Shown: piece after piece, positions 29,797 to 38,533 of the stretch
Position numbering within the stretch: position 1 is the stretch's first letter
How the letters are laid out: every line of letters starts with the position of its first letter
NCBI GenBank assembly: GCA_018241365.1
Contig: JAFEDX010000200.1
Location: forward strand, 1 to 52,164
DNA length: 52,164 nt
Direction of reading: 5' to 3'
From: Pseudomonadota bacterium
GTDB taxonomy: Bacteria; Pseudomonadota; Gammaproteobacteria; Xanthomonadales; Rhodanobacteraceae
The notes under the pieces: model-generated
The model's database searches: none
What the model was told of the DNA's origin: nothing
Seen by the model: the letters and a program-made list of their open reading frames with translations, nothing else
Program-made: the position numbers and the translations under genes

Positions 29797-31161
29797 TCAT
29801 GAAAGCAGCCTGAGGATGTCGTTGTAGAAGGCCAGTCCCATCAGCATCACCAGCAGGGCCATGCCCATGTACTGGCCGGCCGCCATCGCGCGTTCGGAAA
29901 GCGGGCTGCCCTTGACCAGTTCGATGGCGTAATAGAGCAGGTGCCCGCCATCCAGCACCGGGATGGGCAACAAGTTCATGATGCCGAGGCTGAGCGAAAT
30001 GATGCCGAGGAAGTACAGAAACCACGCTGGCCCCATTTCCGCGGAGGTCTGCGCGTATTGCGCGATGGAGATCGGACCCGACAGGTTGGACAGGGACGCC
30101 GAGCCGGTCAACATGTGGCCCAGCATCTTCACCGTGGTGGCAGTGAGGTCCCACATCTGGGTGAACGCGGCGGGGATGGCCTCGATGGGACCGCGCCGCA
30201 GCACGGTGTCGTATTTCGCGGTCGCGACCCTGGCATAGATTCCGATGGCCCATACCTTGCTGCCGTCGGGCTCGCTGGTCAGGCGTGGCTGCAGGCTCAG
30301 GGCCATGCGCTGGCCGTCGCGTTCGACCACCAGCGCCAGCTTGCGGTCTGGGCCGGCCAGCCTGCGGGTGGTTTCGGTCAGCTGGTTCCAGTCGGTGACC
30401 GGGGCGCCGTCGATGCTGAGTACGCGATCGTCCGCGCGCATTCCGGCGGCTTCGGCCGCGCCGCCAGGCACCAGTTTGCCCACCACCGGTGGCAGCGTGC
30501 GTTGCAGCGGCACCATGCCGGTTTGCTCGATGATGGACTGGTCGCTGGGGTGAGGCGGCAATTTGTCGAAGTGCAATACGTGCGTCTGCACGGCGCCGGA
30601 TGGCGTGCGCACCTGCAGCGGCGTCGGCTGGCGCGCCTGCGCCGCATTGGCCAGCGCAAGGCCGAGACTGGTCCAGTTGGCAATGGGCTGGCCAGCGACG
30701 CTCAACACGCGGTCGCCGGTCTGGATGCCGGCCTGCGCCGCGAGATGGCTGACGTCGCCGACCAGCGGCTGGAAGTCCGGCTTGCCGATCACCAGCATTG
30801 CCCAGAATGCTGCGACGGCGAAGATCAGGTTGAAGGCCGGTCCAGCCGCCACCACCAGGATGCGCTGCCAGATCGGCTTGCCGGTGAATTCGCGTGGACG
30901 ATCCGCCGGATCGACGTCGCCTTCGCGGGCGTCCAGCATCTTCACGTAGCCGCCCAGCGGGATCCAGGCAACGCAGTACTCGGTGCCGTCCTTGCCGTAC
31001 CACGACTTGATCGGCTTGCCGAAGCCCACCGAGAAGCGCAGCACCTTGATGCCGCAGCGGCGCGCCACCCAGAAGTGCCCGAATTCGTGGAAGGTCACCA
31101 GGATGCCCAGGGTGACGATCATCCACCATGCCGAGCCAAGGATGTTCAGGAAATCGCTCAT
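29797..31161 (-). CDS. rseP: RIP metalloprotease RseP
   Basis: RseP is an inner-membrane zinc site-2 protease that cleaves the anti-sigma factor RseA during the envelope stress response and clears signal-peptide remnants. The 454-residue product has HEFGH (H25, E26, H29) in the first span, two PDZ domains in the periplasmic loop (about residues 115-300), and the second metal motif VLDGG with D404. It is encoded just before bamA, as in other gammaproteobacteria. A TATGAT lies 30 bases upstream of the ATG. Confidence 0.96.
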   Translation of the reverse strand: MSDFLNILGSAWWMIVTLGILVTFHEFGHFWVARRCGIKVLRFSVGFGKPIKSWYGKDGTEYCVAWIPLGGYVKMLDAREGDVDPADRPREFTGKPIWQRILVVAAGPAFNLIFAVAAFWAMLVIGKPDFQPLVGDVSHLAAQAGIQTGDRVLSVAGQPIANWTSLGLALANAAQARQPTPLQVRTPSGAVQTHVLHFDKLPPHPSDQSIIEQTGMVPLQRTLPPVVGKLVPGGAAEAAGMRADDRVLSIDGAPVTDWNQLTETTRRLAGPDRKLALVVERDGQRMALSLQPRLTSEPDGSKVWAIGIYARVATAKYDTVLRRGPIEAIPAAFTQMWDLTATTVKMLGHMLTGSASLSNLSGPISIAQYAQTSAEMGPAWFLYFLGIISLSLGIMNLLPIPVLDGGHLLYYAIELVKGSPLSERAMAAGQYMGMALLVMLMGLAFYNDILRLLS

Positions 31162-31191
31162 GCGTCTGCGGCCGTGTTCCGATCGGTGCCC

Positions 31192-31197
31192 ATCATA
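31192..31197 (-). promoter_or_regulatory. Possible -10 box for rseP
   Basis: TATGAT on the minus strand, 30 bases before the rseP start, in the short gap where dxr is expected. No clear -35 at normal spacing. Confidence 0.35.
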
Positions 31198-31278
31198 AGC
31201 CAGTCAACCAGACGGGCTGGTAAACGCGCTTGGCGCACATGGGGTCATTGACCGCGGCCAGGCGCGGACAGTTCCGCG

Positions 31279-32112
31279 TCACAGGCGCAGCAGGAATTTG
31301 CCCAGTGCGAACACCGGCAAAGCCGCGACAAGGGAGTCCATGCGGTCGAACACGCCGCCGTGGCCGGGGAACAGGGTTCCCGAGTCCTTCACGCCGGCGT
31401 GGCGCTTGATCAGGCTTTCGAACAGGTCGCCCACGATCGAGAACAGCACCGTCACCAGGGCCAGCACGACGATTGCCGGCAGCAAGCCGGTCGGCACGTG
31501 CAACAAGGCGCCGCCGACCAAACCCACGATACCCGAGCACACCAACGCGCCGTACACGCCTTCGCGGGTCTTGCCGGGGCTGATGCTGGGCGCCAGTTTG
31601 TTGCGACCCCAGCGCCTGCCGGCGGTATAGGCGCCAATGTCGGCGGCGAACACGATGCAGGCGAAAAACAGCACCCACCATGGACCGCGGCCGGTGTTGG
31701 GTACCGCCAGATTGCCGTGCATCACCACCACCGCGCACCAGGCAGGAACCACCACGAAAGCGCCGGCAACCAGTTTCACGGCCGCGTGGGTAGGCGTCGG
31801 CTCCAGCGCGAAGCGGTAGTGACCCAACCAGACCAGCGCCAACAGCCACCACGCCAGTCCCGCCAGCACCGGCAGCCACCACCACGGTGATTGGCACACC
31901 GGCCACAGCAGCGCAAACATGATTGCGTAGCCGATCAGGCAGGCGCCGCGCAGCACTTGGCCGCGCACGCCGGCCATCCGCGTCCATTCCCACATTCCCA
32001 GCAGGAAGATCAGCACCAGCAGGGTCGCGAACACCGGGCCCCTGGTCAGGAAAATCAGCGCGACGATCAGCGGCGCAAGGATGATGGCGGTGATGACGCG
32101 TTGCCTCAGCAT
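31279..32112 (-). CDS. cdsA: Phosphatidate cytidylyltransferase
   Basis: CdsA makes CDP-diacylglycerol from CTP and phosphatidic acid, the precursor of all phospholipids. The 277-residue product is a multi-span membrane protein with the family signature near the C-terminus (DLFESLIKRHAGVKDSGTLF, then PGHGGVFDRMDS). The start has AGGGA before it and lies nine bases past the uppS stop. The gene that normally follows (dxr) is not present. Confidence 0.96.
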   Translation of the reverse strand: MLRQRVITAIILAPLIVALIFLTRGPVFATLLVLIFLLGMWEWTRMAGVRGQVLRGACLIGYAIMFALLWPVCQSPWWWLPVLAGLAWWLLALVWLGHYRFALEPTPTHAAVKLVAGAFVVVPAWCAVVVMHGNLAVPNTGRGPWWVLFFACIVFAADIGAYTAGRRWGRNKLAPSISPGKTREGVYGALVCSGIVGLVGGALLHVPTGLLPAIVVLALVTVLFSIVGDLFESLIKRHAGVKDSGTLFPGHGGVFDRMDSLVAALPVFALGKFLLRL

Positions 32113-32121
32113 CGATGGTCC

Positions 32122-32892
32122 CTAACTGGCGCGTGCGGTCACGGGATCGGGCACGCAGCCGAAACGGCGTTCGCGGCGTGCGTAGTCATCCAGCGCGTGA
32201 TCGAGCTGGGCGGCGTCCATGTCGGGCCACAGCGTATCGGTGAAATACAGTTCGGCATAGGCCAGTTGCCAGAGCAGGAAGTTGCTGATGCGACGCTCGC
32301 CACCGGTGCGTATGAGCAAATCCGGCGGCGGCACGTCGGCGAGGCACAGGAACGGCGCCAGCACGGCCTCGTCGATCGTGGCGGCGTCCAGTTCTCCTGC
32401 GACCGCTGCTTCGGCGGCCCGGCGCGCGGCCTGCGCGATATCCCAGCGCCCGCCATAGCTGACGCAGACGTTGAGCGTCAGGCGTGCGTTGCCGGCGGTG
32501 CGCAGGGCTGCCGCGTGCATGCGGGTGCGGAGGGCTTCGGAGAACGCCGAGAGCTGGCCGAGAAAACGGACGCGCACTTCGTTCTTGTGCAGCTCGTCGA
32601 TTTCCTTGTCGAGCGCCTTCAGGAACAGCTCCATCAACGCTCCGACTTCGGCATCGGGACGTTTCCAGTTTTCGGACGAAAACGCGAACAGCGTCAGCAC
32701 GCCGACCCCGTGGCGCAGGCAGTACTCCACGGTGGTGCGCACAGCTTTCTGGCCGGCGCGGTGGCCGAAGCTGCGCGGTTGCGCGCGGCGGCGGGCCCAG
32801 CGGCCGTTGCCATCCATCACGATGGCGATGTGGCGGGGAATGATGGCCGGTGCGGTGGTCGCGCTGTCGAATTCGGTGCTGCCGTCGGTCAT
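32122..32892 (-). CDS. uppS: (2E,6E)-farnesyl-diphosphate-specific undecaprenyl pyrophosphate synthase
   Basis: UppS makes the C55 isoprenoid carrier used for peptidoglycan and O-antigen assembly. The 256-residue product has IAIVMDGNGRWA with the catalytic D27, the substrate motif FAFSSENWKRP, and the C-terminal LLIRTGGERRISNFLLWQ. The ATG at 32892 is used; a TTG nine codons upstream is also in frame. It is followed closely by cdsA. Confidence 0.96.
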   Translation of the reverse strand: MTDGSTEFDSATTAPAIIPRHIAIVMDGNGRWARRRAQPRSFGHRAGQKAVRTTVEYCLRHGVGVLTLFAFSSENWKRPDAEVGALMELFLKALDKEIDELHKNEVRVRFLGQLSAFSEALRTRMHAAALRTAGNARLTLNVCVSYGGRWDIAQAARRAAEAAVAGELDAATIDEAVLAPFLCLADVPPPDLLIRTGGERRISNFLLWQLAYAELYFTDTLWPDMDAAQLDHALDDYARRERRFGCVPDPVTARAS

Positions 32893-32989
32893 CCGGAAAG
32901 TCCCCGCAGCCTGTTGCAAGCCATCGTCACCCCGACCCTTGGTCGCATGCCGTATCGTCGCGCCTCGGGCGAAGCGCTCCGAAGGGCGC

Positions 32990-33547
32990 CTACAGCGCCA
33001 GCAGCTCCTGTTCCTTGGCCTGCACCGTCACATCGACTTCCTTGATGAAGCGGTCGGTGAGTTTCTGCATGTCGTCCTGCCCGCGGCGATCGTCGTCCTC
33101 GCTGATCTGCTTGTCCTTCAGCAGGTTCTTGATCTGCTGCAGCGCGTCGCGCCGGATGTTGCGCACCGCGACCTTGGCATTTTCGCCGGCGTGGCCGACG
33201 TGCTTGGCCAGTTCCTTGCGGCGCTCCTCGGTGAGCGCCGGCATGTTGAGCCGGATCACCGTGCCTGCCGTGGTCGGCGTCACGCCAAGGTCGGAGGCCA
33301 TGATCGCTTTTTCGATCGGCGTCACCATCTGCTTCTCATACGGCGTGATCGTCAGCGAGCGCGCGTCGGAGACCGCGACCGTGGCGACCTGGTTGAGCGG
33401 CACGTCCGAACCGTAATAGTTCACCTTGATGCCTTCGACCAGCGCAGTGCTGGCACGCCCGGTGCGCAGATGCGACAGCTCGTGGCGCAGGGCTTCCACG
33501 CTTTTGCCCATGCGGGCCTGGCTGTCGCGCTTGATGTCATCGAGCAT
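32990..33547 (-). CDS. frr: Ribosome recycling factor
   Basis: Frr, with EF-G, splits the post-termination ribosome. The 185-residue product matches the family over its full length: MLDDIKRDSQARMGKSVEAL, then LRTGRASTALVEGIKVNYYG, and the C-terminal helices of the three-helix bundle. It lies between pyrH and uppS as usual. A TATAAT box lies 30 bases upstream. Confidence 0.97.
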   Translation of the reverse strand: MLDDIKRDSQARMGKSVEALRHELSHLRTGRASTALVEGIKVNYYGSDVPLNQVATVAVSDARSLTITPYEKQMVTPIEKAIMASDLGVTPTTAGTVIRLNMPALTEERRKELAKHVGHAGENAKVAVRNIRRDALQQIKNLLKDKQISEDDDRRGQDDMQKLTDRFIKEVDVTVQAKEQELLAL

Positions 33548-33576
33548 GGTGGTTCCGGATCGCGATGGGACGCGGA

Positions 33577-33582
33577 ATTATA
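33577..33582 (-). promoter_or_regulatory. Likely -10 box for frr
   Basis: Consensus TATAAT on the minus strand, 30 bases before the frr ATG. The spacer and -35 region fall in a dispersed repeat (33583-33617), and no good -35 is visible. Confidence 0.4.
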
Positions 33583-33617
33583 AGGCAGGAGCCTGCGTGC
33601 GGGCGATCGCGGAGCAC
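33583..33617. repeat. Dispersed repeat, partial copy
   Basis: The stretch from AGGAGCCTGCGTGC onwards matches the element at 42032-42056 with only a few differences (GGGCGATCG against AGGCGACCG). The right part of the element is not seen here. It abuts the frr -10 box. Confidence 0.5.
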
Positions 33618-33701
33618 TTGGCCATGGACGGTCGTCCCTTGGGTGGGACATGGATGGCGCCTTGCGAACGCCGCTCCGCGGGCGTGCCCGCGTTGACTGG
33701 C

Positions 33702-34424
33702 TCAGCCGTTGCTCACCAGCGTGCCCACCGGTTCCCCACGCAGGATGCGCATGAGGTTGCCTTCGCGGGTCATGTCGTAGATGCGCAGCGGCAGGCCGTG
33801 GTCGCGGCACAGCGCGATCGCGGCGGTGTCCATCACCTTCAGGTTGCGTGCGATCACTTCCTCGTAGCTGACGTGTTCGAAGCGCTGCGCATCCTTCTTC
33901 TTCTTGGGGTCGGCGCTGTACACGCCATCCACCTTGGTCGCTTTCAGCAGCAGGTCGGCGCCAACCTCGATCGCACGCAGCGCGGCCGCCGAATCGGTGG
34001 TGAAGAAGGGATTGCCGGTGCCGCCCGCGAACAGCACGATGCGGCCTTTTTCGAGGTGCCGGATCGCACGGCGGCGGATGAAGTCCTCGCACACGTCGTG
34101 GATTTGCAGCGCGCTCATCACGCGCGCGAAACCGCCGCGCTTTTCCACGGCATCCTGCATCGCCAACGCGTTCATCACGGTCGCCAGCATGCCCATGTGG
34201 TCGCCAGTGACGCGATCCATGCCGGCCTCGGCGAGGCCGGCGCCGCGGAAGATGTTGCCGCCGCCGATCACCACGCCGATTTCCACGCCGAAGGTGCGTG
34301 CCTCCAGGATTTCGTCGGCGATCCGGCCGATCACCGCCGGGTCGATGCCGTAGTCGCCCGAACCCATCAACGCCTCGCCGGACAGCTTCAACAGGATGCG
34401 TTGATACTTCGGCTTGGCGGCCAT
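33702..34424 (-). CDS. pyrH: UMP kinase
   Basis: PyrH phosphorylates UMP to UDP, is regulated by GTP and UTP, and is essential. The 240-residue product has [42 protein letters not shown] and [15 protein letters not shown], covering the amino-acid-kinase fold. The ATG at 34424 has CGGAGAT in front of it; the longer frame upstream runs through the tsf terminator and is not coding. It lies in the standard tsf-pyrH-frr order. Confidence 0.97.
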   Translation of the reverse strand: MAAKPKYQRILLKLSGEALMGSGDYGIDPAVIGRIADEILEARTFGVEIGVVIGGGNIFRGAGLAEAGMDRVTGDHMGMLATVMNALAMQDAVEKRGGFARVMSALQIHDVCEDFIRRRAIRHLEKGRIVLFAGGTGNPFFTTDSAAALRAIEVGADLLLKATKVDGVYSADPKKKKDAQRFEHVSYEEVIARNLKVMDTAAIALCRDHGLPLRIYDMTREGNLMRILRGEPVGTLVSNG

Positions 34425-34454
34425 GCACGGATCTCCGGGTGGGCAAACGCGTCG

Positions 34455-34460
34455 ATTGTA
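34455..34460 (-). promoter_or_regulatory. Likely -10 box for pyrH
   Basis: TACAAT on the minus strand, 31 bases before the pyrH ATG and just beyond the tsf terminator. This fits an own promoter for pyrH. The -35 is poor. Confidence 0.4.
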
Positions 34461-34484
34461 GCGAAGCGCGCTGTCTGGCGGCAC

Positions 34485-34513
34485 AAAAAAAGCCGCGATT
34501 GCTCGCGGCTTTT
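34485..34513 (-). terminator. Rho-independent terminator after tsf
   Basis: On the minus strand the stem AAAAGCCGCGA / TCGCGGCTTTT closes a 4-base loop and is followed by a run of seven T. It lies 22 bases past the tsf stop and ends the rpsB-tsf transcript before pyrH. The other strand also has four T after the stem, but no gene needs it. Confidence 0.85.
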
Positions 34514-34535
34514 CCGGGTTCAACCTTGGCCCGGT

Positions 34536-35411
34536 TCAAGCCAAGCCAGCTTGTTTCATCACTTCCGCGGCGTAGTCCTCGACCACCTTCTCGATGCCTT
34601 CGCCGACCGCGATGCGTTGGAACGACAACACCTTGGCCTTGGCTTTCGCCAACGCGTCGCCGACTGTTTCGTTGGTGTCGAGCACGAACGGCTGGCCGGT
34701 CAGGGAGATTTCGTTGAGCGTCTTCTTGATCTTGCCCGCGATCATCTTTTCCTGGATCTCGGCGGGTTTCTGCTTGTCCTTGTCGCTCATCTGGGCGAGG
34801 GAAATTTCCTTTTCCTTGGCGACGAACTCGGCCGGCACGTTCTCCGGCGCGACGTATTGCGGGTTCATTGCGGCGATGTGCATCGCCACGCCGCGTGCGA
34901 GTTCGGCGTCGCCGCCTTCCAGTGCCACCAATACGCCGATGCGGCCGCCGTGCACGTAGGCGCCGAGGTTGGGCACGCCGTCGGTGCGCACCAGTCGGCG
35001 CACCTGCACGTTCTCGCCGACCTTGGCGACCAGCGCCTGGCGGGTTTCCTCGACGGTGCCGCCGCCCAGCCTGGCGGTCTTGAGCGCCTCGGCATCCTTG
35101 GCGCCGCTGGCCAGTGCGGCCTGTGCGACGTCGGCCGTGAACTTCAGGAAGTTCTCATCCTTGGCGACGAAATCGGTTTCGGAATTGATCTCGACCAGCA
35201 CGCCGTTGCCGCCCGACTGGGCCAGCGCGATGCGACCTTCGGCGGCGACGCGGGCGGCCTTCTTGTCGGCCTTGGCAAGTCCCTGCTTGCGCAGCCACTC
35301 GATCGAGGCGTCGATGTCGCCATTGTTCTGGGTCAGCGCCTTCTTGCATTCCATCATGCCGGCGCCGGAACGTTCACGCAGTTCCTTGACCAGTGCGGCG
35401 GTGATTTCCAT
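34536..35411 (-). CDS. tsf: Elongation factor Ts
   Basis: EF-Ts exchanges GDP for GTP on EF-Tu. The 291-residue product has the N-terminal UBA-like motif ([20 protein letters not shown]), the core signature [12 protein letters not shown], and a complete C-terminal domain ending VMKQAGLA. The start has GAAGAGG before it. It is followed by a strong terminator and preceded by rpsB, as in nearly all bacteria. Confidence 0.98.
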   Translation of the reverse strand: MEITAALVKELRERSGAGMMECKKALTQNNGDIDASIEWLRKQGLAKADKKAARVAAEGRIALAQSGGNGVLVEINSETDFVAKDENFLKFTADVAQAALASGAKDAEALKTARLGGGTVEETRQALVAKVGENVQVRRLVRTDGVPNLGAYVHGGRIGVLVALEGGDAELARGVAMHIAAMNPQYVAPENVPAEFVAKEKEISLAQMSDKDKQKPAEIQEKMIAGKIKKTLNEISLTGQPFVLDTNETVGDALAKAKAKVLSFQRIAVGEGIEKVVEDYAAEVMKQAGLA

Positions 35412-35460
35412 GGGGTTACCTCTTCGTGTTCTGGTGACGCCGCAATGCTGCGGCTCGAAC

Positions 35461-35500
35461 CTCTCTCCCGTCGGGAGAGGGCAGGGGTGAGGGTTCAGAC
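35461..35500. repeat. Hairpin repeat in the rpsB-tsf gap (CTCTCCCG/CGGGAGAG)
   Basis: The arms CTCTCCCG (35463-35470) and CGGGAGAG (35472-35479) face each other with a minimal loop, followed by GGGCAGGGGTGAGGGTTC. This shape resembles the short 'CTCTCCC...GGGAGAG...GTGAGGG' elements dispersed in many proteobacterial genomes. It lies upstream of tsf in the transcript. Confidence 0.55.
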
Positions 35501-35568
35501 TGCGCAAGAGAATGGGGGCTTGCCTGACCAATTCAACGCGAGGACCGGACCCTCTTCCGGCGCTTCGC

Positions 35569-35595
35569 GTCTCTTCTCCCGGAGGGAGAAGAGAC
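35569..35595. repeat. Perfect 12-bp stem hairpin after rpsB
   Basis: GTCTCTTCTCCC (35569-35580) and GGGAGAAGAGAC (35584-35595) pair perfectly around a 3-base loop, about 37 bases past the rpsB stop. There is no T-run, so attenuation, processing or stabilisation between rpsB and tsf are all possible. Confidence 0.65.
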
Positions 35596-35631
35596 GGCAT
35601 GCTTGACGCACGAGGCGATACTTCAGCCGGT

Positions 35632-36477
35632 TTACTCGGCGTGGTTGCCGTTGCCTTCGTGCTTCGGCGCGGCCTTCCTGGCAGGGCGGCGGGTGTGTTT
35701 GCGGCCGTCGTCGTCCTTGCCGTTCCCTGCGACCGGATTGCCTTCGGCATCGAGTTCGACGAACTCGCTGTCGTCACTGCGGCCCTGGATCGGCGCCGCG
35801 GCCTTGCCTTCCAGCACCGCGTCGGCGGCGGCACGCGCATACAACTGCACCGCGCGGATCGCGTCGTCGTTGCCGGGAATGGCGTACTCGACCAGGGTCG
35901 GGTCGTAGTTGGTGTCGACCACCGCGACCACCGGGATGCCGAGCTTCTTGGCTTCCAGCACGGCGATGTTCTCGTGGCCGATGTCGATCACGAACAGGGC
36001 GTCGGGCAGGTTCTTCATGTCCTTGATGCCGCCCAGCGACTTCTCCAGCTTGTCGCGCTCGCGGCGCAGCGACAGCACTTCGTGTTTGACCAGCTTCTCG
36101 AAGGTGCCGTCGGTTTCGGCGGCTTCCAGTTCCTTCAAGCGCGCGACCGACTGCTTGACGGTGCGGAAGTTGGTGAGCATGCCGCCCAGCCAGCGCGCAT
36201 TGACGTAGGGCATGCCGCAACGCCGGGCTTCCTCGCCGATCGCTTCGCGCGCCGAGCGCTTGGTGCCGACGAACAGCACGGTGCGCTTCTTTTGCGCGAG
36301 GCTGGACAGGTAATTCATCGCGTCGGTGAACTTCGGCACCGTCGCTTCAAGGTTGATGATGTGGATCTTGCCGCGGGCGCCGAAGATGTACGGCGCCATC
36401 TTGGGATTCCAGTAGCGCGTCTGGTGGCCGAAATGCACGCCGGCTTCCAGCATCTGGCGCATGGTGACTTGGGGCAT
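35632..36477 (-). CDS. rpsB: 30S ribosomal protein S2
   Basis: S2 is needed for the 30S subunit to bind S1 and mRNA. The 281-residue product starts [20 protein letters not shown] and contains [32 protein letters not shown] and [20 protein letters not shown]. It is longer than the E. coli protein (about 240) because of a charged C-terminal tail ([20 protein letters not shown]). CGGAG lies upstream of the ATG. The promoter and a long leader are upstream. Confidence 0.97.
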   Translation of the reverse strand: MPQVTMRQMLEAGVHFGHQTRYWNPKMAPYIFGARGKIHIINLEATVPKFTDAMNYLSSLAQKKRTVLFVGTKRSAREAIGEEARRCGMPYVNARWLGGMLTNFRTVKQSVARLKELEAAETDGTFEKLVKHEVLSLRRERDKLEKSLGGIKDMKNLPDALFVIDIGHENIAVLEAKKLGIPVVAVVDTNYDPTLVEYAIPGNDDAIRAVQLYARAAADAVLEGKAAAPIQGRSDDSEFVELDAEGNPVAGNGKDDDGRKHTRRPARKAAPKHEGNGNHAE

Positions 36478-36687
36478 GGTTGCAAACTCCGATGTGGGAA
36501 TCCGCTTCGTGGGTACGAATTGCGCTGCCGTGGTAGACGGCGCTGGCGCGACGGATTCCGGGGTTGGGCTTCCGCAGGCCCCGCGGCAACGACCCTCTTG
36601 CGAGGGACCCCGGTGCCGGTTCATGGCCTGCGTGTGGATTCGCCGGTGACGCCCGGCGTGGGCGGTTCTGCATTGCAGAGCCGGGCC
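36478..36687 (-). promoter_or_regulatory. Long 5' leader of rpsB
   Basis: About 200 bases of non-coding leader separate the predicted promoter from rpsB. It holds a small hairpin (TCTGCA/TGCAGA) close to the start and a GC-rich hairpin region around 36580-36610. In gammaproteobacteria S2 is known to control its own operon through the leader. I cannot match the known S2 leader structure by eye, so this role is inferred from length and place. Confidence 0.4.
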
Positions 36688-36716
36688 ATTTTACAGAAGA
36701 GTGGGCCTTTCGCCAA
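36688..36716 (-). promoter_or_regulatory. Sigma-70 promoter for rpsB-tsf
   Basis: On the minus strand TTGGCG (36711-36716) and TAAAAT (36688-36693) are 17 bases apart. This is the best-formed promoter seen in the window: the -10 matches the consensus at five of six positions and the -35 at four. Confidence 0.6.
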
Positions 36717-36839
36717 GCCATTGCATGGGGCGTCTTCCGTGTGCGGGGGACGTGGGGCCGAGGCTTGCAGGGGTTTGGACGACGGGAGGAGCACGGAGCC
36801 GTCGGCCTGGCCTCGGAAAGGTTCCTGTCCCAAGCGTGA

Positions 36840-37448
36840 TCAATCCTGCCCGGAGTCGAAGAACATGAGGTAGACCAGCCGGCCGTTCTCGTTGCGGTCG
36901 CCGAACCCCTCGCCGGCGGTATGCCAAAACCAGGGCCGCAGGAGCACCAGCCGGTTGAAGCGCATCGGCACGCGCATGGCCAGCTCCCAGGCGCTCTCGT
37001 CGTTGCTGTCCTTCTCGATGATGTCGCGGTACATGTCCTGCATCGTTGCGTATCCCATCGCGGCAAGCTCCTCCGCATCAAGCGGACCGCGGTCGGTGCC
37101 GGTGCGCTTGTGGCGGAAGAAGTCGGTGCCGCCGCGGCAGTGTTGGGGCAGGCTGAGGTAGAGAATCCCCGACCAGTGCGAACGGTCGACGTGTACCTTG
37201 CCGCGCCCCCGGTCGGCGGCCAGCGTGATCCGGCATTTCGCGTGCGATTGGAGTGGATCGATTGGACGCAGGGGCTCGCCGAGGATGCGCGACACCTCCG
37301 GCGCCAAGCCGTCCACTTCCACGCGCTCGAGCGAATTGCGGCCGGGGAACGCACCGTCCTGCTCGGGGTAGGTGAGGCGCAGGGCGGCATTGCGCAACTC
37401 GTGCGGATCATTCAGGAAGTCGTCGACAATGACGATGGAAGTCGGCAT
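36840..37448 (-). CDS. DUF6445-like putative 2OG-Fe(II) oxygenase
   Basis: This 202-residue protein has the features of an iron/2-oxoglutarate oxygenase core: VHVDRSHWSGILYLSLP gives H86 and D88, WFWHTAGEGF gives H176, and R190 fits the 2OG-binding residue. The pattern MPTSIVIVDDFLNDPHELRN plus GGTDFFRHKRTG resembles DUF6445 proteins, often found in Xanthomonadales and Caulobacterales as partners of flavin halogenase or tryptophan-halogenase-like genes, though none is nearby here. The start at 37448 is chosen because the longer upstream frame is not protein-like. It is divergent from map. Confidence 0.7.
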   Translation of the reverse strand: MPTSIVIVDDFLNDPHELRNAALRLTYPEQDGAFPGRNSLERVEVDGLAPEVSRILGEPLRPIDPLQSHAKCRITLAADRGRGKVHVDRSHWSGILYLSLPQHCRGGTDFFRHKRTGTDRGPLDAEELAAMGYATMQDMYRDIIEKDSNDESAWELAMRVPMRFNRLVLLRPWFWHTAGEGFGDRNENGRLVYLMFFDSGQD

Positions 37449-37596
37449 GGGTTCACTCGTTGACGGCGCCGGGCAGGCCGGCGACATATCTTCATGCCCC
37501 ATTGCGGCACGAAAAATCTCCGATGTCTGGCCGTCGGCGCACTGTCGGCCGCCGGCGCCTCTGCAAGTCTTGGCGGGATGAAGGATAATTGCGCAC

Positions 37597-38361
37597 ATGC
37601 CCGTCATTCCCAAAACCCCCGACGAGATCGAAAAGATGCGCGTCGCCGGCCGTCTTGCGGCCGAAGTCCTGGCGGTCCTCAAGGATCACGTCAAGCCCGG
37701 CGTCACTACCGAGGAACTCGACCAGATCGCCTACCACCACATCGTGGACGTGCAGCACGCGATCCCGGCCAACGTCGGCTACCGCGGGTTTCCGAAGACC
37801 TTGTGCACCTCGGTCAACCACGTGATCTGTCACGGCATCCCCAGCCCGGGCAAGGTGCTGAAGGATGGCGACATCATCAACTGCGACATCACCGTCATCA
37901 AGGACGGCTGGCATGGCGACACCTCGCGCATGTACTGCGTCGGCGAGCCGTCGGTGCTGGCGAAGCGGTTGGTCGACACCACTTACGAGGCCATGATGCT
38001 GGGGATCGGGCAGGTGCGGCCGGGCGCGACGCTCGGCGACATCGGCCATGCGATCCAGCAGCATGCCGAAGCCGCAGGCTATTCCGTGGTGCGCGAATAC
38101 TGCGGGCATGGCATTGGCCGGATCTACCACGACGAGCCGCAGGTGCTGCACTACGGCCATGCTGGCGAGGGCATGCGGCTGGAGAAGGGCATGACCTTCA
38201 CGGTCGAGCCGATGATCAATGCCGGCAAGCGCAACACGCGCCAGATGCCGGATGGCTGGACGGTGGTGACCAAGGATCATTCGTTGTCGGCGCAATGGGA
38301 GCACACCATCGCGGTGACCGACGATGGCTACGAGATACTTACGCCATGGCCGGATGCCTAG
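37597..38361 (+). CDS. map: Methionine aminopeptidase, type I
   Basis: Map removes the initiator methionine from new proteins. The 254-residue product keeps all five metal ligands at the E. coli positions: D97, D108, H171, E204 and E235, plus the catalytic H79 (VICHGIPSP). AAGGA lies 13 bases before the ATG. It is transcribed away from rpsB, with a DUF6445 gene inserted between, and is followed by glnD. Confidence 0.98.
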   Translation: MPVIPKTPDEIEKMRVAGRLAAEVLAVLKDHVKPGVTTEELDQIAYHHIVDVQHAIPANVGYRGFPKTLCTSVNHVICHGIPSPGKVLKDGDIINCDITVIKDGWHGDTSRMYCVGEPSVLAKRLVDTTYEAMMLGIGQVRPGATLGDIGHAIQQHAEAAGYSVVREYCGHGIGRIYHDEPQVLHYGHAGEGMRLEKGMTFTVEPMINAGKRNTRQMPDGWTVVTKDHSLSAQWEHTIAVTDDGYEILTPWPDA

Positions 38362-38533
38362 CGGACGCCGACTGACACGCGTGAAGCCGGGGATTGCAGG
38401 CAGGTAACGGGCGTATCGACCTGCGCCGATGCGTGCACCACGCTTGCGCGCGGTGGTGTTGCCCCTGCAAGCTGGCTCAGGGGTGCGGTTTCGGCGCCCC
38501 GCCACCAACCCCGCTCTCCGAAGTGCGACGAAC

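Noticed and set aside
27265-29802. An 845-codon open frame on the plus strand opposite bamA
   Set aside because: BamA on the other strand has full family match and signal peptide. The antisense frame is Arg/Val/Asp-rich without any motif, a usual product of GC-rich codon bias.
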